Assembly: GCA_964236495.1 (NCBI GenBank)
Contig: CAXSBR010000012.1
Span: forward strand, 24,283-88,282
From: CAXSBR01 sp964236495
GTDB taxonomy: Bacteria > Actinomycetota > Actinomycetes > Mycobacteriales > Jatrophihabitantaceae
DNA: 64,000 bases
Direction: 5' to 3'
Position 1 is the first letter of the stretch. Each line of letters begins with the position of its first letter. Below are positions 33,975 to 44,742 of this stretch, piece after piece. The notes beneath the pieces are model-generated. The model had not been told where the DNA came from. It did no database searches and was given only the letters and a program-made list of their open reading frames with translations. Made by a program: the position numbers and the translations under genes.

Positions 33975-33994
33975 CCGAGCAGCCCGGATGGCGC

Positions 33995-35443
33995 CTAACC
34001 CGCGGGTAGGGCTGGCCGGGCGGACAGGGTCATCGGCATGCGTCGCGCCGACGGTTGCTGTTGGGCGCCGGTCGGCCTGCCTGACCACCTGCGGTGGCCT
34101 GCAAGGGGTGCATCGGCCACCAGATGGTGCGGTGCGGCGTAGGTGATCGACGTGGTCACCGTGTCACCCGGCGCCACGTCGGCGCCGGTCGGCACAGCCA
34201 CATGGACCAGCCGGCCGTCGCGGGAGCGACCCGACACGCGACCGGTGGCCCCGTCCTTGCGACCCTCTCCCCTGCTCACGAGCACCTCGACCTCAGTGCC
34301 GACAAGATTTCGGTTCGAAGCCCAGCTGATCTCTTCCTGCGCCGCCACCAACCGCTCGTAGCGCTCTTGCACGACTGCCTTGGGGATCTGGTCGGGTAGC
34401 ACGGCTGCCGGCGTTCCCGGCCGCGGGGAGTACTGGAAGGTGAACGCGCTGGCGAACCGGGCCTGGCGAACGACATCCAGCGTCTGCTGGAAGTCGTCCT
34501 CGGTCTCGCCCGGGAAGCCGACGATGATGTCAGTCGTGATCGCCGCCGCAGGTAGCTGAGCTCGCACGGCGTCGATGATGTCGAGGTAGCGACGGCGGCG
34601 GTAGCTCCGACGCATCGCTTTCAGCACAGCGTCCGAGCCCGACTGCAGCGGCATGTGCAGCTGCGGGCAGACCGCTGGCGTCTGTGCCATCGCGGTGATG
34701 ACATCATCGGTGAAGTCACGCGGATGGGGGCTCGTGAACCGAAGGCGCTCCACACCGTGGATGTCCCCGGCGGCGCGCAGCAACGAAGCGAACGCGGTCG
34801 GGTCGCCAAATGAGCGACCGTAGGAGTTCACGTTCTGACCGAGCAGGGTCACCTCGACGACCCCGTCGGCGGCCAGCGCCTCGATCTCGGCCAGCACGTC
34901 GCCGGGGCGGCGGTCGACCTCCTTGCCGCGCAAGCTGGGCACGATGCAGAACGTGCAGGTGTTGTCGCAGCCCACCGACACCGACACCCAGGCCGAAAAT
35001 GCCGAGTCGCGCCGGCTGGGCAGGTCGGACGGAAAATTGCGCAGCGCCTCAACGATCTCCAGTTGCGCCTCGGCATTGTGCCGCGCACGTTCCAGCAGCA
35101 CCGGCAAGCTCGCCAAATTGTGGGTACCGAACACGACGTCAACCCAGGGCGCCTTCTGCTGAATCACGCCGCGATCTTTCTGCGCCAAGCAGCCACCTAC
35201 CGCGATCTGCATGCCCGGCCGGCGGCCTTTTGCGGGCAGGATGTGACCGAGGTTGCCGTAGAGGCGATTGTCGGCGTTCTCGCGGACGGCACACGTGTTG
35301 AACACGACGAGGTCGACGTCATTGCCGGCGTCGACGTGCGCCCGGCGGTACCCGCTCGCCTCCAGCAACCCGGACAGCCGCTCGGAGTCGTGCACGTTCA
35401 TCTGGCACCCGTAGGTGCGGATGTCGTAGGTCCGCGGGGTCAT
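33995..35443 (-). CDS. miaB: tRNA-2-methylthio-N6-dimethylallyladenosine synthase MiaB
   Basis: 482 residues. N-terminal methylthiotransferase domain (RTYGCQMNVHDSERL, FNTCAVRENADNR, AVGGCLAQKD) with three cluster cysteines. Radical-SAM CDNTCTFCIVPSLRG near residue 156. The C-terminal TRAM domain runs to about residue 430, then a poorly conserved basic tail. It methylthiolates i6A37 made by MiaA. It lies 93 bases after rny in the recA-recX-rny-miaB order known from streptomycetes. Confidence 0.95.
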   Translation of the reverse strand: MTPRTYDIRTYGCQMNVHDSERLSGLLEASGYRRAHVDAGNDVDLVVFNTCAVRENADNRLYGNLGHILPAKGRRPGMQIAVGGCLAQKDRGVIQQKAPWVDVVFGTHNLASLPVLLERARHNAEAQLEIVEALRNFPSDLPSRRDSAFSAWVSVSVGCDNTCTFCIVPSLRGKEVDRRPGDVLAEIEALAADGVVEVTLLGQNVNSYGRSFGDPTAFASLLRAAGDIHGVERLRFTSPHPRDFTDDVITAMAQTPAVCPQLHMPLQSGSDAVLKAMRRSYRRRRYLDIIDAVRAQLPAAAITTDIIVGFPGETEDDFQQTLDVVRQARFASAFTFQYSPRPGTPAAVLPDQIPKAVVQERYERLVAAQEEISWASNRNLVGTEVEVLVSRGEGRKDGATGRVSGRSRDGRLVHVAVPTGADVAPGDTVTTSITYAAPHHLVADAPLAGHRRWSGRPTGAQQQPSARRMPMTLSARPALPAG

Positions 35444-35536
35444 GTCGTCAGCTTCCTCATAGCGCGGTCAAGCCTACGTTCCAGTCCGCACGTTGACGGC
35501 AGCACCGATCCTGCCCGGTGCGCCCGTCAGTCGAGC

Positions 35537-37423
35537 TCAGTGCGCTACCTCGGTCACACGTGACTCACGAACCACCGTGACCCGGATCTGACCCGGGAAG
35601 GTCAGTTCGGTCTCGATCTGCTTGGCGATCTCGCGGGCGAGCACTGCGGACTCAAGGTCGTCGACGGCATCGGGCTGCACCATCACCCGCACCTCACGCC
35701 CGGCCTGCATCGCGAACACCTTGTCCACGCCGTCGTGCTCAGTGGCGATCTCCTCGATGCGCGCCAGGCGCTTGACGTAGTTCTCCAGGGTCTCGCGGCG
35801 AGCACCGGGTCGGGATGCCGAACACGCGTCCGCCGCCTGGGTAAGCACCGCCTCGATGGTGCGCGGTTGCACCTCGTCGTGATGTGCTTCCACCGCATGC
35901 GCGACAGCTTCGCTCTCGCCGTACTTGCGCAGCAGCTGTGCACCGATGACCGCGTGGCTTCCCTGGATCTCATGGGTAAGCGCCTTGCCGATGTCGTGCA
36001 GGAACGCGCACCGCTTCACCAACACCGGGTCGACGCCGAGTTCGGCGGCCATCACGCCGCCGAGATTGGCGCTTTCCACCAGGTGCCCCAGGACGTTCTG
36101 GCCGTAACTGGTCCGGTACTTCAGTCGGCCCAGCGTGGGGATGAGTCTTTCGTCGAGGTCAGCGATGCCGACGTCCACCAGCGCGTCCTGCGCTGCCTGC
36201 AGGCACAGCTCGTCGACTTCGGCCTTGCTTTGCTCGTATGCCTCCTCGATGCGGTGGGGATGGATGCGGCCGTCGGCCACCAGGCGTTCCAGGGTGAGCC
36301 GACCGATCTCACGACGGGTGGGATCGAAGCACGACAGCAGCACCGCTTCGGGGGTGTCGTCGATCAGCACGTTGACGCCGGTGACCGACTCGAACGAGCG
36401 GATATTGCGGCCTTCCCGGCCGATGATGCGCCCCTTCATTTCGTCCGAGGGCAGATGTAGTACGGCGACTACCGTCTCGGTGGTCTGCTCGCTGGCGCAG
36501 CGTTGGACGGCCTCGGCGATGATGCTGCGCGCCTTCGTGCCGGCTTCCGAGCGGGCCGCGCTCTCGATGGAGCGGGTGAGGGCGGCGGCGTCGCGTCGCG
36601 CCCCTTCCTCCACGGCACGCAGGAGTTCAGCTTTGGCATCCGCAGCGCTCAGCGCAGCTATCCGTTCCAGTTCCGCGACATGCTCGGTGCGACGCTGGTC
36701 CAACTCCGCTCGGCTTTGGTCCACCTCCTGCTCGCGCTCCTCGACCGCACGCATCATGTCGTCGGCCTGATCGGCTCGCCGCTGCACGTGGTCGAGTTCC
36801 TCTGCCAGATCACGCCGTCTGGCTTCCGACGCGACCCCCTGGCGGTCGAGTTCTGCCTGTGCGCGCTGGGCGTGTTGCGCCCACTCAGCCTCGCGCTGGT
36901 CGAGCGAGCGTTGCTCGTCGGCCGTCGCGCGCCGCGCCTCCTCAGCTGCACCTTCTGCCGCGGCACGCACCGTTGCCGCGTCGGTGCGGGCCGCGCGCAA
37001 CGCCGCCGCCGCCTCGGCCTCGGCCGAGCGCGTCAAGGCGACCGCCTCCGCCTCGGCTGAGCGCTTCAGGGTTTCGGCCTCGCGCTGAGCCAGTAGTCGG
37101 GTCGACGCCGCCTCGGCCTCAGCGATGCGTCGGGCTGAGCGCACATAGGCCTCTGTGCCGTCGTCAGCCGCAGGCGCTACCTCAGTCAGCGGCGCTGCGC
37201 TCGAGGGCGTGCGGGTACCGAAGCGGACGTCGTCGTTGTTACGCAGGCGTTGTTCAGTCGAAGCGTCCGACTGAGCCGACGGCGCTGCCGAGTTGGCCAG
37301 CACCGGCGCGGGCTGTGCCCCCTCGACGGTGTGCGCAACTCGGGTGCGTTGACGGTAAACGTTGACGAACAGCAGACCGATGACAAAAGCCGCGACGACA
37401 GCGGCGAGCACCACATACTTCAT
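35537..37423 (-). CDS. rny: Ribonuclease Y
   Basis: 628 residues from ATG 37423, after AGGAGGG. An N-terminal membrane anchor (YVVLAAVVAAFVIGLLFVNVY) leads into a Glu/Ala/Arg coiled coil to about residue 300. Then come a KH domain (MKGRIIGREGRNIRSFE) and an HD domain (RCAFLHDIGKALTHEIQG), ending in FPGQIRVTVVRE. It is a membrane-bound endoribonuclease that starts mRNA decay. About 100 residues longer than the usual 520, owing to a Ser/Ala/Pro-rich spacer after the anchor and an extended coil. M. tuberculosis relies on RNase E/J and lacks this gene here. Confidence 0.93.
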   Translation of the reverse strand: MKYVVLAAVVAAFVIGLLFVNVYRQRTRVAHTVEGAQPAPVLANSAAPSAQSDASTEQRLRNNDDVRFGTRTPSSAAPLTEVAPAADDGTEAYVRSARRIAEAEAASTRLLAQREAETLKRSAEAEAVALTRSAEAEAAAALRAARTDAATVRAAAEGAAEEARRATADEQRSLDQREAEWAQHAQRAQAELDRQGVASEARRRDLAEELDHVQRRADQADDMMRAVEEREQEVDQSRAELDQRRTEHVAELERIAALSAADAKAELLRAVEEGARRDAAALTRSIESAARSEAGTKARSIIAEAVQRCASEQTTETVVAVLHLPSDEMKGRIIGREGRNIRSFESVTGVNVLIDDTPEAVLLSCFDPTRREIGRLTLERLVADGRIHPHRIEEAYEQSKAEVDELCLQAAQDALVDVGIADLDERLIPTLGRLKYRTSYGQNVLGHLVESANLGGVMAAELGVDPVLVKRCAFLHDIGKALTHEIQGSHAVIGAQLLRKYGESEAVAHAVEAHHDEVQPRTIEAVLTQAADACSASRPGARRETLENYVKRLARIEEIATEHDGVDKVFAMQAGREVRVMVQPDAVDDLESAVLAREIAKQIETELTFPGQIRVTVVRESRVTEVAH

Positions 37424-37470
37424 GACATGCCCTCCTGCTCCCACCGCAGGTGCGGAGGGTGCCCAGAACG

Positions 37471-37517
37471 GGCCTGGTTACCGCCAGGCTCGCCCGACAG
37501 GTAGCGAATCCGCTACC
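37471..37517 (-). other. Two hairpins in the rny leader
   Basis: GCCTGG/CCAGGC (37472-37489, six-base loop) and GGTAGCG/CGCTACC (37500-37517, four-base loop) would fold in the RNA just before the rny start. A third, CTGGCGC/GCGCCGG, is at 37639-37655. The 310-base gap between recX and rny holds these and no gene; no clear promoter was found. Confidence 0.5.
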
Positions 37518-37733
37518 GGCCCGGCACATCCGTCGTTCCACGAGCACGTCGCATGCAGGTATTTACATGTACGGCGCGTCGGTTGCCACAACTTCGTCGC
37601 AATGTCATCCGACGCAGAACCGATACCAACTGGAGCTACTGGCGCTAGTGCGCCGGTGAGGAGGTCTTAGTACTGCACAGATGGTGCCAGGCGTGCCAAT
37701 GGTGCGAGGGATGCTTTCTCGGTAAGGGAGAGG

Positions 37734-38426
37734 CTAAGTAGCTGTGGTCCTCAGGTCAAGCGCATCGACAGTGCGCGCCGACGCCGACCCGGCGTGATCC
37801 GGTGCGGACGCCTTGTCCTCAGGTAGATCCTCGCAGCCCGCGCCGACCTCGCCGTACTCCTCGACAGCATGGGTCCCGAGGCCGTCTAGAGCTTCCCGCA
37901 CCACTCGGTATGCCAACCCGGGCGAATAGCCCTTGCGCCCGAGCAGCCCGACCAGCCGGCGCGTCTGAATGGTTCGGTCGAGCTTCGCTACTGCGGGCAG
38001 CCGTTTTGCCACCAGACGCCGCGCAGCGAGCGCCTCGTCGTCGGAATCAACGCTCGCCACCGCGCTAGCGATCACGTCATCGTCGACACCACGCTGTTTG
38101 AGCTTGACCGCGATAGCACGCCGGGCCAAACCCTGCTGAGCGTGCCTCGACGACGCGAAGGCGCGGGCCAACAGCTCGTCGTCGATCAGCCCGATCTCGG
38201 TGAATCGATCGAGAACACGTGCAGCCGAGTCTTCAGGCACGAGTTTGCGGGCCAGGTAGCGCTCCAGCTCGGTCCGGGTGCGCGACCGGGCTTCGAGCTG
38301 GCGTAGGCACAACGCCCGAGCAAGACCGTCCGGATCTGCAGGCTGCCGGTCGGACTCCACCCGGTCCTCGGTGGGCCGTCTCGAGGCGGGCTGGCCAGCG
38401 CGGGAGCGAGGCGCGCGCTGCGTCAC
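37734..38426 (-). CDS. recX: RecA regulator RecX
   Basis: 230 residues from GTG 38426. Helical RecX repeats: ALCLRQLEARSRTRTELERY, FTEIGLIDDELLARAF, GLARRAIAVKLKQRGVDDD and RRLVGLLGRKGYSPGLAYRV. It limits RecA filament growth. The start lies two bases after the recA stop, so translation is probably coupled. The last 60 residues are acidic and Ala-rich beyond the usual RecX end. Confidence 0.93.
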   Translation of the reverse strand: MTQRAPRSRAGQPASRRPTEDRVESDRQPADPDGLARALCLRQLEARSRTRTELERYLARKLVPEDSAARVLDRFTEIGLIDDELLARAFASSRHAQQGLARRAIAVKLKQRGVDDDVIASAVASVDSDDEALAARRLVAKRLPAVAKLDRTIQTRRLVGLLGRKGYSPGLAYRVVREALDGLGTHAVEEYGEVGAGCEDLPEDKASAPDHAGSASARTVDALDLRTTAT

Positions 38427-38428
38427 CG

Positions 38429-39475
<1,047 letters not shown>

Positions 39476-39593
39476 GGTGTCCGCCTTCATAGTCTTGGCT
39501 GCGTGAACACCTGCGACGCTAGATCGACCCTCTGACGTTTCCGTCCAGGGCGCGTTATCTGTGGACCGACAGGCGCTGTATCCACAGCCTAGG

Positions 39594-39609
39594 GCGAACA
39601 GGTGTTCGA
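39594..39609. promoter_or_regulatory. SOS (LexA) box of recA
   Basis: GCGAACAGGTGTTCGA matches TCGAACRNNYGTTCGA at all but the first base and one position of the variable core. It lies in the gap between recA and the DUF3046 gene. Confidence 0.8.
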
Positions 39610-39641
39610 CGCATTAGCCTGCCGCGCGACACGCCGACGCG

Positions 39642-39833
39642 CTAGTACAGCTGGGCCGGTGCGCCGAATTCTGCACACACCGCCCGCCATACCGTCTTCG
39701 CTGCGACGCCGCCTTCCAGCGCCTCATCGACGGTCTTACCGAGCGTAGGTAGCCGGTAGTCGGTGGCAACGCTGCGGGCATAGATCGGGCCGAACCGGGT
39801 GTCCATCCGGTTCCAGAAGTCACTCAGTCGCAC
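39642..39833 (-). CDS. DUF3046 small protein
   Basis: 63 residues from GTG 39833: VRLSDFWNRMDTRFGP ... VDEALEGGVAAKTVWRAVCAEF. The helix-turn pattern and the AKTVWRAVC tail are diagnostic. A homologue (Rv2738c) sits directly before recA in M. tuberculosis. Function unknown; always small and single-domain. Confidence 0.88.
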   Translation of the reverse strand: MRLSDFWNRMDTRFGPIYARSVATDYRLPTLGKTVDEALEGGVAAKTVWRAVCAEFGAPAQLY

Positions 39834-40035
39834 GTTTTCCAGCCTAATGCGGCCGCGTCGCCCGGCTCGCTTTAAACGGTGTCCAGGTCCGCGTAAGGGC
39901 CGGCTACACCGGGCAGGGTGGTGCGATGGCCTACCGGGCAGGGTGACGCGCGGGCGCACCGTGCTGGAGCCGGCCAGCACCGGGCGGGGACGGCCGGCAA
40001 GCAATGTGTCAGACCCTCAGCGCAGACTGATTTCC

Positions 40036-43000
40036 ATGACCACCCTTGCCGCCGCGGGCTTCGCCCCGGCAACTCTCGACTGGCTGGCAGGCGCCTTCGT
40101 CGCGCCCACGCCTGCACAGGTGGGTGCGTGGGCGGCCATCGCGGCCGGGGACCACACGTTGGTGGTGGCTCCGACGGGCTCAGGTAAGACGCTGGCAGCA
40201 TTTCTGTCCGCGCTGGACCGGCTGGCCCGCGATCCGATTCCTGAACAGGTCGCGCGCCGCTGCCGGGTGCTGTACGTCAGCCCGCTCAAGGCGCTGGCCG
40301 TCGACGTCGAGCGCAACTTGCGCTCACCGCTGGCCGGCATCCGGCAGGCCTCCATCAGGCGTGGATTGCCTGAGCCGGACATCACCGTGGCCATGCGGTC
40401 GGGTGACACGCCTGCCGACGAACGCCGCCTGTTCGCCCGTCGACCCGCAGACATTCTCATCACCACGCCCGAGTCGCTGTTTCTTCTGCTCACCTCGCAG
40501 GCCCGCGAGTCGTTGCGCGGCATCGACACCGTGATCATCGACGAGGTCCACGCCGTGTGTGCCACGAAGCGCGGCGCCCACCTCGCGCTGTCACTGGAGC
40601 GTCTGGATGCCCTGCTCGAACGGCCGGCGCAACGGATCGGGCTCTCGGCCACGGTCCGGCCCGTGGAGGAGGTCTCGACCTTTCTCGCCGGTGGGCGGGT
40701 GGTGACGATCGTGCAGCCGCCGTCGACGAAGACCATCGACGTCTCGGTAGTCGTGCCCATCGAGGACATGTCCAACCTGGGCGAACCATCCGAGGATCTG
40801 ACCGGCAAGGCCGCAGGCGCGACGCGGCGCACGTCGATCTGGCCGCACGTCGAGGAGCGGGTGCTGGATCTGATCGAGCAGCACCGCTCGACGATCGTGT
40901 TCGCCAACTCGCGTCGACTGGCCGAGCGACTGACGTCGCGCCTGAACGAACTGGCTGCCGAACGCGCCGAAGCCGCAGCGCTGCTGACGTCGGACCCAGC
41001 CGGCAGCGCACCAGACGGTGCCGCGACAGAGCGGCCCCCGGCACAGCTGATGGCGCAGGCGGGCGCCGGCCGGCCGGCCCCCACGGACGGTTCACGCGTG
41101 GTGGCACGCGCGCATCACGGCTCGGTGTCGCGTGAACAACGCGCCGTGGTGGAGGAGGAACTGAAGGCCGGTCTGCTTCCGGCCGTGGTGGCCACCTCGT
41201 CGCTGGAGCTGGGCATCGACATGGGCGCTGTCGACCTGGTGATCCAGGTCGAGTCGCCACCGTCGGTAGCGTCGGGATTACAGCGCATCGGCCGGGCCGG
41301 GCACCAGGTGGGGGCTGCGTCCAAGGGCGTGCTGTTCCCCAAGTATCGAGGCGATCTGCTCGAGTCCGCGGTGGTGGCCGAGCGGATGCGGTCGGGCCAG
41401 ATCGAGTCGATGCACTACCCCCGCAATCCGCTCGACGTGCTTGCTCAGCAGATCGTCGCCATGGTTGCGATGGACCCGCTCACTGTGCACGAGGTGGACG
41501 AGTTGGTCCGGCGCGCCGCCCCGTTCGCCGGCCTGCCGGCATCGGCGCTCACCGGCGTGCTGGACATGCTCGCCGGGCGCTACCCCTCCGACGACTTCGC
41601 CGAATTGCGCCCTCGACTGGTGTGGGACCGCGTCACCGACGAGCTCAGCCCGCGTCCCGGCGCGCAACGGCTGGCCGTGACGTCGGGCGGAACGATCCCT
41701 GACCGAGGCATGTTCGGCGTGTTCTTGGCCAGCGGCGAAGGTCCCGGCCGACGGGTGGGCGAACTCGACGAGGAGATGGTCTACGAGTCTCGGGTGGGCG
41801 ACGTTTTCCTGCTCGGGTCCTCGTCCTGGCTGATCGAGGACATCACTCACGACCGCGTGCTGGTGACGCCGGCGCCGGGCCAGGTGGGCAAGATGCCGTT
41901 CTGGAAGGGAGACTCTCCGGGTCGCCCCGCCGAGCTGGGCCGTGCACTGGGCGGCTTCATCCGCGAACTCGTCGCCGCCACACCCGCCGAGGCGACTGCT
42001 CGCGCCACCGCGGCAGGCCTCGACGACTGGGGCACGGCAAACCTGCTGGCTTACCTCGCCGAACAGGCGGCGGCGACTGGGCACGTACCCGACGACCGCA
42101 CTGTGCTCGTCGAGAGATTCCGTGACGAGCTCGGTGACTGGCGACTCGTTGTGCACTCCCCGTTCGGGGCACCGGTGAACGCGCCGTGGTCGCTGATGAT
42201 GGCCGCCCGCATCCGGGAGCAGACCGGGCTGGAGGTCCAGGCGATGCACGCCGACGACGGGATCGTGCTGCGGTTACCCGAGACAGACGCGGTACCGCCG
42301 TCAGCGGATCTGGCGGTGTTCGAGCCTGACGACGTCGAAGCGCTGGTCACCGCTGAGGTGGGCGGTTCGGCGCTGTTCGCGGCCCGCTTCCGCGAATGCG
42401 CGGCCCGCTCGCTGCTACTGCCCAAGCGTGACCCGCGTCGGCGTGCACCGCTGTGGCAGCAGCGCCAACGATCCAACCAGCTGCTGCAGGTCGCCGGTCA
42501 GTTCGGCGAGTTTCCGGTTGTGCTGGAGACGATGCGTGAAGTGCTGCAGGACGTCTTCGACGTGCCCGGACTGACGCAGCTGATGCGCGATCTGGCCGGT
42601 CGCTCGGTGCGCATGGTCGAGGTGCAGACCGACCAGCCGTCGCCGTTCGCCCGGTCGCTGCTGTTCGGCTACGTCGGCATGTTCCTCTACGACGGCGACG
42701 CTCCGCTGGCCGAGCGGCGTGCGCAGGCGCTGTCGTTGGACTCCGCGCTGCTGGCAGACCTCTTGGGGTCTGCCGACCTGCGCGATCTGCTCGACGCCGA
42801 CGCCGTGCACCAGGTCGAGCAGGAGCTGCAGCGCCTGCTCGAGAACAGGCACGCCCAAGGTATGGACGCCGTGCACGATCTGCTGCGCGGCATCGGCGAT
42901 CTCAGTACCGACGAAGCAGCGGCTCGCGGCGCGTCGGCCGCGGAGCTGGTCGAGCTGGAGTCTTCTCGCCGTCTTATCCGGGTGCGCATTGCAGGAAGTG

Positions 43001-44685
43001 AGCGCTGGCTGGCAATCGAGGACGCCGGGCGGGTGCGCGACGCGCTAGGTACTGCGCTGCCGGTGGGTGTGCCGGAGGCGTTCACCGAACCCGTTCGCGA
43101 TCCGCTCGGAGACCTGGTCGCCCGCTACGCTCGCACGCACGGTCCCTTCCAGAGCGCTGCCCTCGCCAGTCGGCTGGGCCTGGGTCCTGCGGTGGTCACC
43201 GCGGCACTTGAACGGTTACGCGGATCGGGCCGGCTTCTGCACGGGGAGTTCAGTCCCGGTTCGACGGGCTCGCAGTGGTGCGACGCCGAAGTACTGCGTT
43301 CGATCCGCCGGCGGTCGTTGGCCATTCTGCGCAAGGAGATCGAACCGGTACCGCCGGAGACGTTGGGGCGGTTCCTGCCGTCGTGGCAGGGCATCGGCGG
43401 CCGGGCGCGCGGTGTGGACGCGGTAATGCGAGCCGTGGAGCAGCTGGCAGGCGTGGCGTTGCCGGCCAGCGCGGTAGAAACACTGATCTTGCCGGCCCGC
43501 GTTGCCGGCTACTCCCCCGCACTGCTCGACGAGCTGACCACCGCGGGCGAGGTGACCTGGAGCGGTGCAGGCAGCCTGGCCGGGAAGGACGGCTGGGTCG
43601 CCTTCGCGCCCACCGAGGCTGCAGAACTGCTGTTGCCAGCGACGTCGGACTACACCGACTCCGAGCTGCACCGTGCGATGCTGGACGCCCTCGTCGGCGG
43701 CCAGGCACTGTTCCTACGCACGCTGAGCGCCCAGCTGGGCGCGAGTGATGCCGACGTCAGTCGAGTGGTCTGGGACCTTGTCTGGTCGGGCCGGCTGACC
43801 AACGACACGTTCGCGCCGGTACGGTCTCTGCTGGCCTCGCCGAAGGCCGGTGCGCACAGCTCGAAGCCTCGCTCGCCCCGCTCCCGCTACGGCCGCTACC
43901 GCGGGCTGGGCGGCGGCACGGCCGTCGGGTCGCCCGGCTCGGGCGCCGGGTCCCCCGGTTCGGGCACTGCACAGCGTGGCGTCGCCTCGGGTGTCGGGCT
44001 TTCCGGGCGGTGGTTTCTGTTGCCCGACCGGGAACCCGACATCACGCTGCGCAGCTACGCCGCCGCCCAGGCGATGTTGGACCGCCACGGCGTGGTGCTG
44101 CGAGGTGCGGTGGCCGCGGAGCACCTACCAGGCGGCTTCGCCGGCGTCTATCCGGTGCTCAAAGCCGCCGAGGAATCCGGGCGGGTACGGCGCGGCTACT
44201 TCATCGACGGTCTCGGCGCGGCACAGTTCGCCCTGCCCGGTGCCGTGGACGCCTTAAGGGCCCGCTCCGACAACGATCACGGTGGCCGCGACTCCCAGCG
44301 GGTCGCCCCGGCGCTGGTATTGGCTGCCACTGATCCAGCCAATCCCTACGGTGCGGCGCTCGAGTGGCCGGTGCGTCCGCCCGACGCCGAAGGCAAGCGA
44401 GGTCACCAAGCAGCCCGCAAAGCCGGCGCGTTGGTCGTAATGGTCGAGGGGCAGTGCGCGTTGTACGTCGAACGCGGTGGGCGCACGCTGCTGTCGTTCA
44501 CCGACGACGACGCGGTGCTGGGTCCGGCGGCCGATGCGCTGGCGTTGGCCGTCCGGGAGGGCGCGCTGGGCAAGTTGGCGGTGGAGAAAGCCGACGGTGA
44601 GCCGGTGGTCGCCTCCGCGTTAGGTGCCGCGCTGGAAGTGGCGGGCTTCCGGCCAACCCCCCGCGGGTTGAGGCTGCGAACATGA
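40036..44685 (+). CDS. lhr: Large ATP-dependent helicase Lhr
   Basis: 1549 residues from ATG 40036. SF2 motifs: VVAPTGSGKTLAAFLSALDR (I), VIIDEVHAV (II, DEVH), GLSATV (III), SLELGIDMGAVDLVIQVESP and QRIGRAGHQ (VI). The core is followed by a winged helix and the beta-barrel domain of Lhr-Core, then a long Lhr C-terminal domain with several winged helices. A Gly/Ser/Pro-rich linker lies near 43850-43990. Lhr moves 3' to 5' on single strands and unwinds RNA:DNA hybrids; mycobacterial Lhr is induced by DNA damage. In M. tuberculosis lhr is also followed by nei2, but far from recA. Confidence 0.95.
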   Translation: MTTLAAAGFAPATLDWLAGAFVAPTPAQVGAWAAIAAGDHTLVVAPTGSGKTLAAFLSALDRLARDPIPEQVARRCRVLYVSPLKALAVDVERNLRSPLAGIRQASIRRGLPEPDITVAMRSGDTPADERRLFARRPADILITTPESLFLLLTSQARESLRGIDTVIIDEVHAVCATKRGAHLALSLERLDALLERPAQRIGLSATVRPVEEVSTFLAGGRVVTIVQPPSTKTIDVSVVVPIEDMSNLGEPSEDLTGKAAGATRRTSIWPHVEERVLDLIEQHRSTIVFANSRRLAERLTSRLNELAAERAEAAALLTSDPAGSAPDGAATERPPAQLMAQAGAGRPAPTDGSRVVARAHHGSVSREQRAVVEEELKAGLLPAVVATSSLELGIDMGAVDLVIQVESPPSVASGLQRIGRAGHQVGAASKGVLFPKYRGDLLESAVVAERMRSGQIESMHYPRNPLDVLAQQIVAMVAMDPLTVHEVDELVRRAAPFAGLPASALTGVLDMLAGRYPSDDFAELRPRLVWDRVTDELSPRPGAQRLAVTSGGTIPDRGMFGVFLASGEGPGRRVGELDEEMVYESRVGDVFLLGSSSWLIEDITHDRVLVTPAPGQVGKMPFWKGDSPGRPAELGRALGGFIRELVAATPAEATARATAAGLDDWGTANLLAYLAEQAAATGHVPDDRTVLVERFRDELGDWRLVVHSPFGAPVNAPWSLMMAARIREQTGLEVQAMHADDGIVLRLPETDAVPPSADLAVFEPDDVEALVTAEVGGSALFAARFRECAARSLLLPKRDPRRRAPLWQQRQRSNQLLQVAGQFGEFPVVLETMREVLQDVFDVPGLTQLMRDLAGRSVRMVEVQTDQPSPFARSLLFGYVGMFLYDGDAPLAERRAQALSLDSALLADLLGSADLRDLLDADAVHQVEQELQRLLENRHAQGMDAVHDLLRGIGDLSTDEAAARGASAAELVELESSRRLIRVRIAGSERWLAIEDAGRVRDALGTALPVGVPEAFTEPVRDPLGDLVARYARTHGPFQSAALASRLGLGPAVVTAALERLRGSGRLLHGEFSPGSTGSQWCDAEVLRSIRRRSLAILRKEIEPVPPETLGRFLPSWQGIGGRARGVDAVMRAVEQLAGVALPASAVETLILPARVAGYSPALLDELTTAGEVTWSGAGSLAGKDGWVAFAPTEAAELLLPATSDYTDSELHRAMLDALVGGQALFLRTLSAQLGASDADVSRVVWDLVWSGRLTNDTFAPVRSLLASPKAGAHSSKPRSPRSRYGRYRGLGGGTAVGSPGSGAGSPGSGTAQRGVASGVGLSGRWFLLPDREPDITLRSYAAAQAMLDRHGVVLRGAVAAEHLPGGFAGVYPVLKAAEESGRVRRGYFIDGLGAAQFALPGAVDALRARSDNDHGGRDSQRVAPALVLAATDPANPYGAALEWPVRPPDAEGKRGHQAARKAGALVVMVEGQCALYVERGGRTLLSFTDDDAVLGPAADALALAVREGALGKLAVEKADGEPVVASALGAALEVAGFRPTPRGLRLRT

Positions 44686-44742
44686 GCGGGCAGCCGACCC
44701 GAAGCGCGCTGGTCGATTCTGCAGACGTGGACCGGCCGCGCC

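Noticed and set aside
39551..39580. PafBC-type promoter upstream of recA (CTGTCGGTC ... TAACGC)
   Set aside because: The spacing is six rather than eight bases and both halves are imperfect.
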